The position numbers and the translations under genes were made by a program. Source: Tepidibacter aestuarii (GTDB taxonomy: Bacteria > Bacillota > Clostridia > Peptostreptococcales > Peptostreptococcaceae). Taken from it: a DNA stretch of 64,000 nucleotides. The DNA lies in contig NZ_OW235315.1 in assembly GCF_934924865.1 (NCBI RefSeq), positions 2,790,001-2,854,000 of the forward strand, read 5' to 3'. The notes beneath the pieces were generated by a model. That model had not been told where the DNA came from. It worked only from the letters and a program-made list of their open reading frames with translations, and did no database searches. This document shows, piece after piece, positions 1 through 8,651 of this stretch (position 1 is its first letter; every line of letters starts with the position of its first letter).

Positions 1-1107
1 TTTAACTTCATTTAATTTATTATGATATATAACATTATTTATATTTGAACCCATATAATCATCTAAACGTCTATAATATTCTCTGTTATATTTAGCATCA
101 CGATTATATACGTCTGTAAAATCATTATAATTACGACTTCCATTTATATCTCTACTATAAGCTGTAGGTACTCCATCTGTCATTAAAATAATATATTTTT
201 CTTTTGCAGATGTATCTGCATCAAGCATTGCTTTTGCAGTTCTAATTCCATCTCCTATATTTGTAGCGCCTCCTATACTTAATCCATGTATACTACTTTT
301 TAAATTTTGCGTTCTAGATGGTACAGATATAATATCACTTACTTTACAACCATAACTACTATATTCTACTAATCCAATATTGAAGTTCTGTGAGTTTTCG
401 AATTTATCTACAAAGTTTTTAGCAACATTTTTTATTATAGTTAATCTTGAATCTTCATTATAATAATAGGGTTCTCTGTTTTGTGTTGGAATCCATCTCA
501 TACTTCCAGAAGTATCAATAACTAATATTATATCCTTCTTACTACTATCGTGTTCTATAGGAATTGGCTTAGGCGCTATAGTATACCTAATATCAAAATA
601 ATCTTCTTTTTTTATTTTCACCTCATCAATAGACCTACTAATATCCATTAGATTAGATGGGGATGTATCTTCTTTTATTTTTACTAATCCTATATGTATG
701 TTTGTTGAAGGTTTCATCTTAGACGATTTTCCATTTGTAGGATTTACTTTTGAATCATGCTGATTTGTTGTTAATTTATATCCTTTATTCTTCAGTTCAT
801 CTAAATCTACTTTTATTATATTGTCATTACCAGAATTTTTAGCTGAAACACTATAATATCCATTTGAGGATGAAGTTGTTTCATAATTCCATTCTTTTTT
901 ATCGGCATTCCCATTATAAGAATAAATATTTATACCAGCTATTCCATTTTCATTTAGGTCTCTTATTCCATCTCCATCAGAATCTTCCCATACACATCCA
1001 CTTATTACATAATTCTTTCTATCAGCATACGTAGGAGTAACCATAGTTATTATCATACACATCATCATAATAATACTTATTATTTTTTTAAATTTACCAA
1101 TTTTCAC
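1..1107 (-). CDS. Secreted vWA/SdrB-like adhesin-type protein, 3' end beyond the window
   Basis: The frame is open from a GTG at 1107, preceded by AGGAGGG, to the window edge (369 codons seen). It begins with a basic, hydrophobic signal peptide with a likely cleavage after TYA near residue 28. Residues 37-100 hold an SdrD/Cna-B-like repeat (GCVWEDSDGDGIRD, then ENGIAG), a beta-sandwich type often found in Gram-positive surface proteins. From about residue 190 a von Willebrand A domain follows, with the MIDAS motif DTSGSM at 198-203, a GGAT loop and MTDG. It is the last visible gene of the minor-pilin run, 26 bases after the preceding stop. By position and domain it may be the pilus-tip adhesin, analogous to PilY1 of Gram-negative bacteria; that role is inference. 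The C-terminus and any anchor are not visible. Confidence 0.85.
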   Translation of the reverse strand, partial: MKIGKFKKIISIIMMMCMIITMVTPTYADRKNYVISGCVWEDSDGDGIRDLNENGIAGINIYSYNGNADKKEWNYETTSSSNGYYSVSAKNSGNDNIIKVDLDELKNKGYKLTTNQHDSKVNPTNGKSSKMKPSTNIHIGLVKIKEDTSPSNLMDISRSIDEVKIKKEDYFDIRYTIAPKPIPIEHDSSKKDIILVIDTSGSMRWIPTQNREPYYYNEDSRLTIIKNVAKNFVDKFENSQNFNIGLVEYSSYGCKVSDIISVPSRTQNLKSSIHGLSIGGATNIGDGIRTAKAMLDADTSAKEKYIILMTDGVPTAYSRDINGSRNYNDFTDVYNRDAKYNREYYRRLDDYMGSNINNVIYHNKLNEVK

Positions 1108-1133
1108 AATAATCCCTCCTTTTAATTAAATTT

Positions 1134-1631
1134 TTATCTACTCTTGTTCCTGAAATAGACTTCATCCTTAATTAAAACGTCATAATCATCAATTAATGCT
1201 GTAATATTTATTTTAATCCCTATCCAATCTTCATACTTTGATGGACTATCTGGAATAGAATCAATTTGAAAGCTTTCTATATTTGATGCTAATTGTGCAT
1301 TTGCTTGTTTACCTCTTCCATAGTATAGTGTTTTATTCGTTTTATCATGTCTAATTATCAAATCATCAGCATCAGTTTTAAATTTTATCAAATACTTATT
1401 TGAGTCTTTTTCAACTGTTCTTACGCCTTTTGTTTCTCTAACTTTATCTACAATTTCATTTACAGACTTTTGAGCTTGTTCTTGTGTTCTTATCTGCTTT
1501 TCTGACCTAAAAAAGATTTTATAATTTGATATAAAAAATGATCCTACTGCACTTATTACAACTCCTGCTATAGCACATACTATAAGCAGTTCTATTAAAG
1601 TAAATCCCTTGTTTTTATAAATATATTTCAT
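1134..1631 (-). CDS. Type IV minor pilin, PilW/GspJ-like
   Basis: A short basic leader ends in NKG, followed by FTLIELLIV, the class III prepilin cleavage and methylation site with Glu at +5, then one hydrophobic helix. The mature part (about 150 residues) is predicted beta-rich with no family I can name more closely. I chose ATG 1631 because it gives a normal leader and has AAGAAGGG eight bases upstream; the frame stays open to 1670, which would overlap the preceding gene. It follows the PilX/GspK-like gene directly. With the other two pilin-like genes it probably forms the pilus initiation (tip) complex processed by PilD. Confidence 0.8.
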   Translation of the reverse strand: MKYIYKNKGFTLIELLIVCAIAGVVISAVGSFFISNYKIFFRSEKQIRTQEQAQKSVNEIVDKVRETKGVRTVEKDSNKYLIKFKTDADDLIIRHDKTNKTLYYGRGKQANAQLASNIESFQIDSIPDSPSKYEDWIGIKINITALIDDYDVLIKDEVYFRNKSR

Positions 1632-1651
1632 AGTTGTAACCCTTCTTAACA

Positions 1652-3790
1652 TTATTTTGTCTTTTTCCATTCAGAAACTGTTATAATACTTGATAGCGTA
1701 GGTTGATTAGAATTTCCTTCTAAGTCACATATAACTTTTATTATGCTATCACCTGTTTGTTTAAACATTTTTCTTATTTCTTCATCTTGAGATATTTTAT
1801 TTAGTATAAAATTATTCATCTTATTAATTGTGTAAGTATTAGTAAAATTTTTATTTTCATTTCCTTGTATATAAATATTTCCTTGTGTAATTATAGTTCC
1901 TTCAAAGTCAATTTCTCCTGATATATGAACATCTTTGTTTGTTATTATTATTCCTTTTATTTTTTTTACTTCTTTGCTTCCACCTGTTAACTCATAGTTT
2001 TTATTTGCTTTTAAGTTTATATAAATTACTTCTTCATAACCTTCTTTTTTATTCGTCTCTTCTTTTTTACCTGAATTCCACATATCAGCTATATATTTTT
2101 TTTCAAAAGTATCATCTTCATCATTATTAAGAATATCATTTATATCTACTTGTGGATCTCCCATTGCATTTACATAAAAATCATATTCTTCTTGATTCTT
2201 TTTAAAATTAGAATCAGACTCTAATTGATGTCCTTCATCTTTTATCTCATCATTTTGTATATATGCTCCAATGCTATAATTTACATTTTGAATATCTATA
2301 TTCCCTTTACCCAGATTTAAAACATCATCATTTTTTTTAACTTTACTTACTGCTGTTAAGTAGCTTTTTCTTTGTTTAAACAAAGGAGATTTAGCTTTGT
2401 CTATTTTATTAACTAAAACTAATGGTGAAAAATAATCAAAATCTATATCTTCTGAACTTATATTTTCTTCTATATCTCCACTATAATGTTCATAATATTC
2501 ATTATTTTCATTTTCATACATATCTTTAATCTCATTATAAATATCTTCATCATAATATACTTGTGAATAAGCTTTATAATTTCCTTTAACAGATACACTT
2601 TCTCCAGTTTGATAATATTCATCATTATCAAGCTTTATATATGATGTTCCTGCGATAAAAGTACCTTTATAATTTTTATCATAACTTTTTCCTTTTCCCA
2701 ATCCTGTTATTGTTATCCTAGATTTATCAGTACCTATATCATTATTATTTATAACTATACCACTGCTTTTATCATGTACTGTACTTTCATTTCTTCCATC
2801 ATTAAATCCATAATAGCTACCATCAATCTTTATATTCGCGTCTTTTCCATTTAGTTCTATATCATCATATGTATTTACATCACCTTTTATATTTATATTA
2901 GATCCTATATTCCCGTTAGGAATTGACAAGCTATTACAAAATACTTCTCCATTATTTATTACTTCTATAGTAGACTTATCTTCTCCAGTTTGAAGGTATG
3001 CTCCTGTTACTATTCTTCCATCTACATTTAAACTCCCTAAATTACCGTCATATCCTACTATAATTCCTTTGCTTTTAATATTAGAATTTATTTCATCACC
3101 ATATGCATATATGTTCCCTTTTACTTTTACATTTTTCCCTTCTACTATTATGTCTTTATCTGATAATAAGGCTTTTGTCCAAAGTGCATTTTCTTTTAAA
3201 GTTTCAATTTTTTTATTTGAATAAGAAATATCGTATTCAGGTATATCTATTAAGAACTTACTTTCAACTTTTTTTTCAATCTTATCTTTTTGAGAAGTAG
3301 ATTCTAAAACAAATTCAAATTCATCGTTACTTTTACTAAATTCAGTTATTGAATCTTTATCTTTTATTTTTACTGTAATATCATCAATATAAGAATAATG
3401 TTCTAAATCTTTTATAATATTCTCATTTATATATTCTGTATAACCTTCTTCAAACCAATTTTTCATTTCTTCTTTTAACTTATCTTCATCTTTTACACTA
3501 CCATCTTCATTTAAATTTTCGCTTTGTCTTTTTTCAAGCTCATCTTCTACTTTTTTCTTTCCTTTATCTATAGCTTCTTCTACTACCTCTTCTATAACAA
3601 CATATGCTTCTTCAAGCCCTGATTCAGCTATATAAAAAGACTGTTTTGATTTCATATCTATTTTTTTCATTTTTAAATTCATAACACTTGCAGATAATAT
3701 TGCAGTGCCTAAAATACTCAGTACCGAAAGTGACATTAATACCATTATTAAGGCAGACCCTTTTTTATTGTTTAAAAATTTTTTTATCAT
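1652..3790 (-). CDS. Very large PilX/GspK-like minor pilin
   Basis: The N-terminus has a KKG cleavage site followed by SALIMVLMSLS and one membrane helix, then the FYIAESGLEEA motif of PilX N-terminal proteins. The +5 residue is Met rather than Glu, as expected for GspK-type subunits that cap the pilus. At 712 residues it is several times longer than usual PilX proteins. Residues 70-180 are charged and probably coiled; about 200-400 and 600-650 contain spaced short beta motifs (GNIYAYG, GRIVTG, GDVNTYDDIEL, ITQGNIYIQG) suggesting a beta-helix-like insert. It sits between the PilV- and PilW-like genes with short gaps. Membrane-inserted before assembly, surface-exposed after; the ligand is unknown. 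Confidence 0.75.
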   Translation of the reverse strand: MIKKFLNNKKGSALIMVLMSLSVLSILGTAILSASVMNLKMKKIDMKSKQSFYIAESGLEEAYVVIEEVVEEAIDKGKKKVEDELEKRQSENLNEDGSVKDEDKLKEEMKNWFEEGYTEYINENIIKDLEHYSYIDDITVKIKDKDSITEFSKSNDEFEFVLESTSQKDKIEKKVESKFLIDIPEYDISYSNKKIETLKENALWTKALLSDKDIIVEGKNVKVKGNIYAYGDEINSNIKSKGIIVGYDGNLGSLNVDGRIVTGAYLQTGEDKSTIEVINNGEVFCNSLSIPNGNIGSNINIKGDVNTYDDIELNGKDANIKIDGSYYGFNDGRNESTVHDKSSGIVINNNDIGTDKSRITITGLGKGKSYDKNYKGTFIAGTSYIKLDNDEYYQTGESVSVKGNYKAYSQVYYDEDIYNEIKDMYENENNEYYEHYSGDIEENISSEDIDFDYFSPLVLVNKIDKAKSPLFKQRKSYLTAVSKVKKNDDVLNLGKGNIDIQNVNYSIGAYIQNDEIKDEGHQLESDSNFKKNQEEYDFYVNAMGDPQVDINDILNNDEDDTFEKKYIADMWNSGKKEETNKKEGYEEVIYINLKANKNYELTGGSKEVKKIKGIIITNKDVHISGEIDFEGTIITQGNIYIQGNENKNFTNTYTINKMNNFILNKISQDEEIRKMFKQTGDSIIKVICDLEGNSNQPTLSSIITVSEWKKTK

Positions 3791-3801
3791 AATATCTACC
3801 C

Positions 3802-4170
3802 CTAGTCTGTCTTTCTTAATCCTACTAATTCAACTTCATTATAACTATTTTTCTTTTTAACTTTTATTGTAATCTTAACAAGTTTCTTATTTTGCTCATA
3901 CTCCTGTACTATTTGAGTTATTCTAAAATTCGGATAATCTTTATCTTCCATTAATTCTCCCTCTTCATCTGTAAACACTATGTTTTTAGAGAATTTTAAC
4001 TGTTCCATATACTTTTGAGCCAATTGATTTGCAATCATTTGATTTTCTGAGTTTTTATTTACTTTTATTGTATTCACAAAAAAGGAAGATAATGGAGCAA
4101 TAATAATTCCAAGTAAGGCTAGACTTACAACAAGTTCAACAAGTGTTAATCCTTTATTGCATTTAATCAT
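3802..4170 (-). CDS. Type IV minor pilin, PilV/GspI-like
   Basis: A 122-residue prepilin: leader MIKCNKG, then LTLVELVVSLALLG with Glu at +5, and a short globular domain. Leu rather than Phe at +1 is tolerated by prepilin peptidases. Its start overlaps the PilO-like stop by four bases (ATGA-type coupling), so it is translated with the assembly-platform genes. Size and order (this gene, then a GspK-like, then a GspJ-like protein) match the GspI-GspK-GspJ initiation complex. PilD should remove the leader. Confidence 0.8.
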   Translation of the reverse strand: MIKCNKGLTLVELVVSLALLGIIIAPLSSFFVNTIKVNKNSENQMIANQLAQKYMEQLKFSKNIVFTDEEGELMEDKDYPNFRITQIVQEYEQNKKLVKITIKVKKKNSYNEVELVGLRKTD

Positions 4171-5405
4171 TTTATCACCTTAACATTTCCAAGCTTATTA
4201 ACTACTTTTACTCTAGGATTTTTATCATCTTCATAATCAATATTTACATTCAATTTTAAATTTGTTTTGTTAATTAAAGATAGATTTATTCCACTAGTAT
4301 CTTCTTCACTATTTCTTTTATTGCTTATAATCTTAATATTTACAGCAGTTCCATGAGGATCAAATTCTATCATATTATTTTCATAATCTTTAGGATAAGA
4401 TTCTCCTTGTGTTTTATATTTATAATAATATTTTTTATCAACTTGGATTAATTGAAATTCTACATCTTCAAAGTTTTGGTTATCTGCGTATACATAGCTT
4501 CTTCCTAACTTGTCCATGGCCCTTCCCATTATCACAGTAGGAAGATCCGAAGATATAGGTTTTACAGTCATAATAAAATCATTGTTTATAACTCTATTAT
4601 TTTCATTATATTCATGGTACCCACTAAAAGGAACAAATGGATTACCTTTTCCATATCCATTATCAAAATCCCACTTTAGATACTCTTCATCCTGTTCATG
4701 AATCTTTGGAACAGAGTAAAAGTCTAATGCAATACTTCCTGTTATACTATTTTCCTCAGTTACAATTCCGTCTTCATCTGTATTATTTTTTTTAGATTTA
4801 GATATTGAAATATTATTTATAAGTATCTTTTTCTCATAGGTTTCTATATGCTCTAAGAAAGTAATTAAATCTTTATATTTTCCTTTATAGCTAATTGTTG
4901 CAGTCATTTTTTCAGTTTCATTTTTATTTTCCTCTAAATCTTCTTGATTCTCCTTACTTGCTTCATCCTTTTTTTCTTTTTTATTACCCTTATACTCTTC
5001 TGATAGATTTTTAATTAAATAATCTTTATCTTTTTTTTCTGCTTTTTTCACATCAATTTCATTAACATCTATATCAGAAAAACTAATTGAATTACCTTCT
5101 ATATTAGATTTTCCAAGCATGTCATCTAAAATTACTATTATTTTTTCTTGATTTATACTTGGGAATAAAGGTTTTGTCATAGATTTTATTTTAGCATTTA
5201 TGATTTTGAACTCTTTATAAACTGGACTATTCTCAGATATTTCTAATTTTACTCTCTGAACCTCAGCTTTTTTATCTATTACCTCTTGTTTTATATTATC
5301 AAGCTTTGTAAGCTGTGGACTTAATATAAATTTATAATATCCTCCTATGATAAGTATCAATCCTAATACTATCAGCATTATTTTTTCTCTTGTAGTTAAT
5401 TTCAC
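4167..5405 (-). CDS. pilO: Type IV pilus assembly protein, PilO-like
   Basis: A 412-residue bitopic protein with a transmembrane helix at about residues 10-28, a coiled-coil stretch at 35-75, a highly charged Lys/Glu-rich linker around 130-170, and a ferredoxin-like PilO/GspM-type region. It is about twice the length of proteobacterial PilO because of a C-terminal beta-rich extension. The GTG start overlaps the PilN stop by one base (TAGTG). It should pair with PilN to form the inner-membrane alignment complex linking PilM to the pilus platform. Assigned by order and architecture more than by strong motifs. Confidence 0.75.
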   Translation of the reverse strand: MKLTTREKIMLIVLGLILIIGGYYKFILSPQLTKLDNIKQEVIDKKAEVQRVKLEISENSPVYKEFKIINAKIKSMTKPLFPSINQEKIIVILDDMLGKSNIEGNSISFSDIDVNEIDVKKAEKKDKDYLIKNLSEEYKGNKKEKKDEASKENQEDLEENKNETEKMTATISYKGKYKDLITFLEHIETYEKKILINNISISKSKKNNTDEDGIVTEENSITGSIALDFYSVPKIHEQDEEYLKWDFDNGYGKGNPFVPFSGYHEYNENNRVINNDFIMTVKPISSDLPTVIMGRAMDKLGRSYVYADNQNFEDVEFQLIQVDKKYYYKYKTQGESYPKDYENNMIEFDPHGTAVNIKIISNKRNSEEDTSGINLSLINKTNLKLNVNIDYEDDKNPRVKVVNKLGNVKVIK

Positions 5406-5965
5406 TACATTTCACCGCCTTTCAATGTACACTTCAAGGCAAATGTGAAATTCTCAGATTCATCTGATTCTTTATTTATATTTGATACATGAACAGAATC
5501 AAATATACCTAATTGCTTTAAGTTATATTCAAGCTCACCTATACAAGTTCTATTCATTGCTACTCCCTGTATATTTATATTTAATCCATTTATATTCATA
5601 GATTTTAAGAATAAATCTGTAGGTAGTTTTAAGGCTATTCTATCCATTAAAACAGTACTAATTTTATCTGCTTCATTAATTTCTATATTAATATCATTTA
5701 CTGCATTATAATATTTTTTCATAATTTCTATTTTTGCTTTTTTCTCATTCACTTTTTCTAACTCTTTAACTACTTTTTCCGAATTTAAATACTCTTCATA
5801 CTTTGCTTTTTCTTCTTCTAACTTTTTGATTTTAATATTCGTATATATTGTAAATCCACCCATAGATATAATTAGTATCGTTATACTTAAAATTATTAGT
5901 ATATTATTTTTTTTTGATTTCTTATTTCGATCTATATATGATGAAAAAAAGTTGAAATCTCTCAT
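5405..5965 (-). CDS. pilN: Type IV pilus assembly protein PilN
   Basis: A 186-residue protein with a short basic cytoplasmic tail (MRDFNFFSSYI) of the kind PilM binds, a transmembrane helix at about 22-42, a coiled coil at 50-90, and a small ferredoxin-like domain typical of PilN/GspL-C. It lies 10 bases after pilM and overlaps pilO by one base, the canonical M-N-O order. No PilP or PilQ is present, as expected for a single-membrane cell. Confidence 0.85.
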   Translation of the reverse strand: MRDFNFFSSYIDRNKKSKKNNILIILSITILIISMGGFTIYTNIKIKKLEEEKAKYEEYLNSEKVVKELEKVNEKKAKIEIMKKYYNAVNDINIEINEADKISTVLMDRIALKLPTDLFLKSMNINGLNINIQGVAMNRTCIGELEYNLKQLGIFDSVHVSNINKESDESENFTFALKCTLKGGEM

Positions 5966-5975
5966 GACCCTCTAC

Positions 5976-7034
5976 CTACTTTCGTATAATTGAACCTATA
6001 CAATTTAAATATTGATTCAGCTTTGTATCTTGTGCTTCTTTCCCAAGTTTTATATTAGACATTGTTTCTATCTTTATAACTTCAATATTTAATTCTTTTT
6101 TAAAGTGATCTTCTAACCCTTTAATATCTGACCCTCCACCATATAAGTATATCTCTTCTATTTTATTTTCTCTTTTTATATTTTCATAATATCTAAATAG
6201 TCTTCTAATTTCTTGTATCCAAGTATTAACAGAGTCTTTTACTATATCATTTAACATTTCTAATGAAACAAGGCCATTTTCATGATTTAAATTAGAATTT
6301 TCTATTTTTCTCTTTTCAGCTTCTTCTAAAGATAGATTAAGCATATTTGCAATATTTATATCTATTTCATTACTTCCAACAGGTATAATTCTACTAAATT
6401 CTAATATGCCATTAGAAATCATATTTAAATTTATGTAATTATGTCCTATATCTATAACAACAACAGTTTTATCCAAACTGGAATTTTCATCATTAATTGT
6501 AACCTTAGATTCACATAATTTAGATACTGAATTTGAATTCATATCTAAAGCTACAGGAGTTAAATCTAATTCTTTTATTAGTTTCAAGTAATCTTCTGCT
6601 ATTGTTTTAGGAAGTGCAGCAACAGTTATTCTTCCTTTTTTTATATCTTCTTCAATAAAAGTTTCTAAAATTTTGTACTCTATCACATAATCATCAAATA
6701 TAATCGGTAAATACTGTTCTATTTCAAATCTTACCATTGTATTCATTTCTTCTTCTTTTTTAGCAACAGGTAGTGTTATTTCTCTTTTAATGATTGATGT
6801 GCTCTGAACTGTACAAATTGTTTTTTTAGTTTTTATATTTTCATTTTGTATATATCTATTTATAACCGACTTTAAATTTTCTATATCTAATATATTTCCA
6901 TCTTTATACGAGTTAGGAGGAGTTTCTATCACCATGGCTTTTTCAACTATTACATTATTTTTATTTTGTTTTCCTAAGACTATTTTTATATTTTTATTTC
7001 CTATATCTATAGACAAAACTTTGTTATTAAACAA
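5976..7034 (-). CDS. pilM: Type IV pilus assembly ATPase-fold protein PilM
   Basis: Actin-like cytoplasmic protein that binds nucleotide and the PilN tail. The first phosphate loop is visible as SIDIGNKNIKIVLGK, the second as VVIDIGHNYINL near residue 200, and an adenosine-type motif LYGGGSDIKGLE near 300. I chose the TTG at 7034 because GGGGGGA lies six bases upstream and it gives an N-terminus starting just before the first actin-fold strand; an in-frame ATG at 7049 would sit on the ribosome site. About 352 residues, normal for PilM. It lies between pilD and pilN. Confidence 0.88.
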   Translation of the reverse strand: MFNNKVLSIDIGNKNIKIVLGKQNKNNVIVEKAMVIETPPNSYKDGNILDIENLKSVINRYIQNENIKTKKTICTVQSTSIIKREITLPVAKKEEEMNTMVRFEIEQYLPIIFDDYVIEYKILETFIEEDIKKGRITVAALPKTIAEDYLKLIKELDLTPVALDMNSNSVSKLCESKVTINDENSSLDKTVVVIDIGHNYINLNMISNGILEFSRIIPVGSNEIDINIANMLNLSLEEAEKRKIENSNLNHENGLVSLEMLNDIVKDSVNTWIQEIRRLFRYYENIKRENKIEEIYLYGGGSDIKGLEDHFKKELNIEVIKIETMSNIKLGKEAQDTKLNQYLNCIGSIIRK

Positions 7035-7053
7035 GTCTATTCCCCCCATTAAT

Positions 7054-7803
7054 CTAGCTTATTATTTTGAGTAAATACCAATTTATAATTTCATCTCCAA
7101 AATAGATTGTTACAAGAGCTGCCATGGCTATAAAAGGTCCAAACGGAATGAAATCTTTTCTACTTTTTATTTTAAGAAATATTAATATTAACGAAGCAGC
7201 TGCTCCTATAATAAAAGATAATAATGTTATCAAAAGAATATATTTATATCCTAAACTAAATCCTAACATTCCCATGAGCTTAATATCACCACCACCCATA
7301 GCTCCATTAGTTACAAGTGCAATAATTAAAAACAATCCTCCACCAATAAGTAGTCCTATCGTTCCATTTAAAATATTCCATTTAAAGTTATATAATGTAT
7401 GTAGGATAAAAGTCAATATAATTCCAAATATTACAATTTCATCAGGTATAATCTGGTGATCATAATCTATAAAGCTTATAACTATAAGAATGCTAGATAA
7501 AAGAGCATATTTTATAAATAAAATGGTTATACTAAATTTTAAATATAATATTAAATAAATTAATGCATTTAATATTTCAACTAAAGGATATCTATTAGAT
7601 ATTTTTTCACTACAATATCTGCACTTACCCCTTGTCCAAATAAAGCTTAATACTGGAATTAAATCAATAGGGTTTAGATTAGTACTACATTTTAGGCAGT
7701 GAGATGGTGGAAATGAAATAGATTCATTTCTTGGTATTCTATATATACACACATTTAAAAATGAGCCTATGAGAAGGCCTAGGGTTAAAATTATGAAATT
7801 CAT
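7054..7803 (-). CDS. pilD: Prepilin peptidase / N-methyltransferase PilD
   Basis: Integral-membrane aspartic protease of the A24A family that cleaves the leaders of the pilins encoded here and methylates the new N-terminus. Visible: the N-terminal GSFLNVCIYRIPR motif, two CxxC pairs (CLKC and CRYC) forming the zinc-binding methylase insert, the first catalytic Asp in SFIDYDHQIIPD, and the second in GGGDIKLMG. About seven membrane segments. The start at ATG 7803 has AAAGGAG upstream and lies below a stem-loop at 7830-7855; a longer frame to 7854 would run into that loop and is unlikely. Confidence 0.93.
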   Translation of the reverse strand: MNFIILTLGLLIGSFLNVCIYRIPRNESISFPPSHCLKCSTNLNPIDLIPVLSFIWTRGKCRYCSEKISNRYPLVEILNALIYLILYLKFSITILFIKYALLSSILIVISFIDYDHQIIPDEIVIFGIILTFILHTLYNFKWNILNGTIGLLIGGGLFLIIALVTNGAMGGGDIKLMGMLGFSLGYKYILLITLLSFIIGAAASLILIFLKIKSRKDFIPFGPFIAMAALVTIYFGDEIINWYLLKIIS

Positions 7804-7829
7804 TTGTTTCTCCTTTAAAAATAGTAAGG

Positions 7830-7855
7830 AGTGATTAGCTTTAAAGCCAATCACT
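7830..7855 (-). terminator. Stem-loop between pilA and pilD
   Basis: AGTGATT-GC/GC-AATCACT pairs almost perfectly around a TTTAA turn; on the minus strand it is followed by CCTTACTATTTTT. It probably lowers read-through from pilA into pilD or protects the pilA mRNA end, giving more pilin than assembly proteins. Confidence 0.6.
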
Positions 7856-7888
7856 AAATTGAAGCTTAAATTTTAATAATTAAAATTA

Positions 7889-8245
7889 TTATTCACTTTT
7901 TTCCGTTATAGTTACAGTAGCATCTCCATCATCATCTATTGTCAGTGTAAACTCTTTACCTTTTTGTTGAGCAATTGGTGTTTTATCTAAATAATCGTTA
8001 GTGACAAGTTGTTCTATAGTTATACTAGTAGATGGATTCGTTTCTGAAATAAAATATGTTTCAGCAGCTTTTTCTATCATTGCAGCAGTTGCTATATCAG
8101 CTTTTTCTTTAGCTGTATCTTGTACTTTTGTAAATTTAGGTACTGCAATAGCTGCTATAATTCCTAATATCGCAAGAACTACGATAAGTTCTATTAAAGT
8201 AAATCCTTTTTTGTTATTTAATTTTTTTTGAATTGCTTTTATCAT
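7889..8245 (-). CDS. pilA: Major type IV pilin (PilA/ComGC-like)
   Basis: A 118-residue prepilin: leader ending NNKKG, then FTLIELIVVLAILGIIAAIAVP, with Phe at +1, Glu at +5 and Pro at +22, the classic type IV pilin helix. A small globular domain with no cysteine pair follows, ending in a beta-rich, acidic tail. ATG 8245 has AAAGGAGGTG upstream. The gene sits alone between the riboswitch leader and the stem-loop at 7830-7855, as expected for the most highly expressed subunit. The c-di-GMP-II riboswitch at 8574-8640 lies in its leader. Confidence 0.9.
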   Translation of the reverse strand: MIKAIQKKLNNKKGFTLIELIVVLAILGIIAAIAVPKFTKVQDTAKEKADIATAAMIEKAAETYFISETNPSTSITIEQLVTNDYLDKTPIAQQKGKEFTLTIDDDGDATVTITEKSE

Positions 8246-8303
8246 GTTTTCACCTCCTTTCAAATAAAATCACTTGTATCTACCTACGTTCCTAAAAATG
8301 AGG

Positions 8304-8487
8304 CTTATTAAAATGTTAGCTCCTTTTTGGTTAATATTTTACTATAATACTTAAGTTGAGACGTTGAAATATATGTTAAAAACTTCTTTTGTCTGACCGT
8401 AAGGGAGTTTAAGAAGTTTTAATATATATTATAAGACTCAGCCTTAGTATTACTAAAATATTGACTAAGTTGTGGTATTTTAATAAG
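8304..8487 (+). repeat. Long-hairpin repeat, copy A
   Basis: About 184 bp. Outer arms CTTATTAAAAT (8304) and ATTTTAATAAG (8477) are perfect complements. Inside, a long imperfect stem leads to a tip with GTCTGACCGTAAGGGAGTTT, which recurs in other copies. The left arm is followed by GTTAG and the right arm is preceded by GGT, also shared. This copy lies in the pilA leader between the riboswitch terminator and the start codon. Confidence 0.8.
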
Positions 8488-8531
8488 GCTTATTTTTCGA
8501 TTAACCGCAAATCTCAGTTAATATTTCAAAT

Positions 8532-8573
8532 AAAAAAACCAACTATTTAAACAACTAATTGCTTAATACTTGG
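8532..8573 (-). terminator. Riboswitch-controlled intrinsic terminator ahead of pilA
   Basis: On the minus strand a 35-base hairpin opens with CCAAGTATT and closes with AATAGTTGG, followed by seven T. It begins where the conserved riboswitch core ends, so aptamer folding can compete with it. Confidence 0.75.
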
Positions 8574-8640
8574 CGGTCGGTTGCACCACTCACTCCATAT
8601 CTTCCAGGTGCCCACATACAGAAGATACTTCACAGTTCCC
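8574..8640 (-). promoter_or_regulatory. Cyclic-di-GMP-II riboswitch aptamer
   Basis: Read on the minus strand, the segment opens GGGAACTG, has a small hairpin GAAGTATCTTC, then GGGCACC, and ends with GGTGCAACCGACCG. GGGCAC pairing with GTGC and the invariant CAACCGACCG tail are hallmarks of the c-di-GMP-II class known from Clostridia. It begins 11 bases after the pilC stop and is followed at once by a terminator, then by pilA. In Clostridioides difficile the same class upstream of pilA1 turns pilus genes on when c-di-GMP is high; the same sign here is inference. Confidence 0.87.
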
Positions 8641-8651
8641 TATATAATTTT

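Noticed and set aside
1652..1670. Overlap of the two minor-pilin frames as a possible frameshift
   Set aside because: Both proteins have their own complete prepilin leader; the overlap disappears with the ATG at 1631.
8304..8487. Long-hairpin copies as ordinary terminators
   Set aside because: No T-run follows the stems, arms are too long, and the conserved tip and end motifs are not explained by termination.
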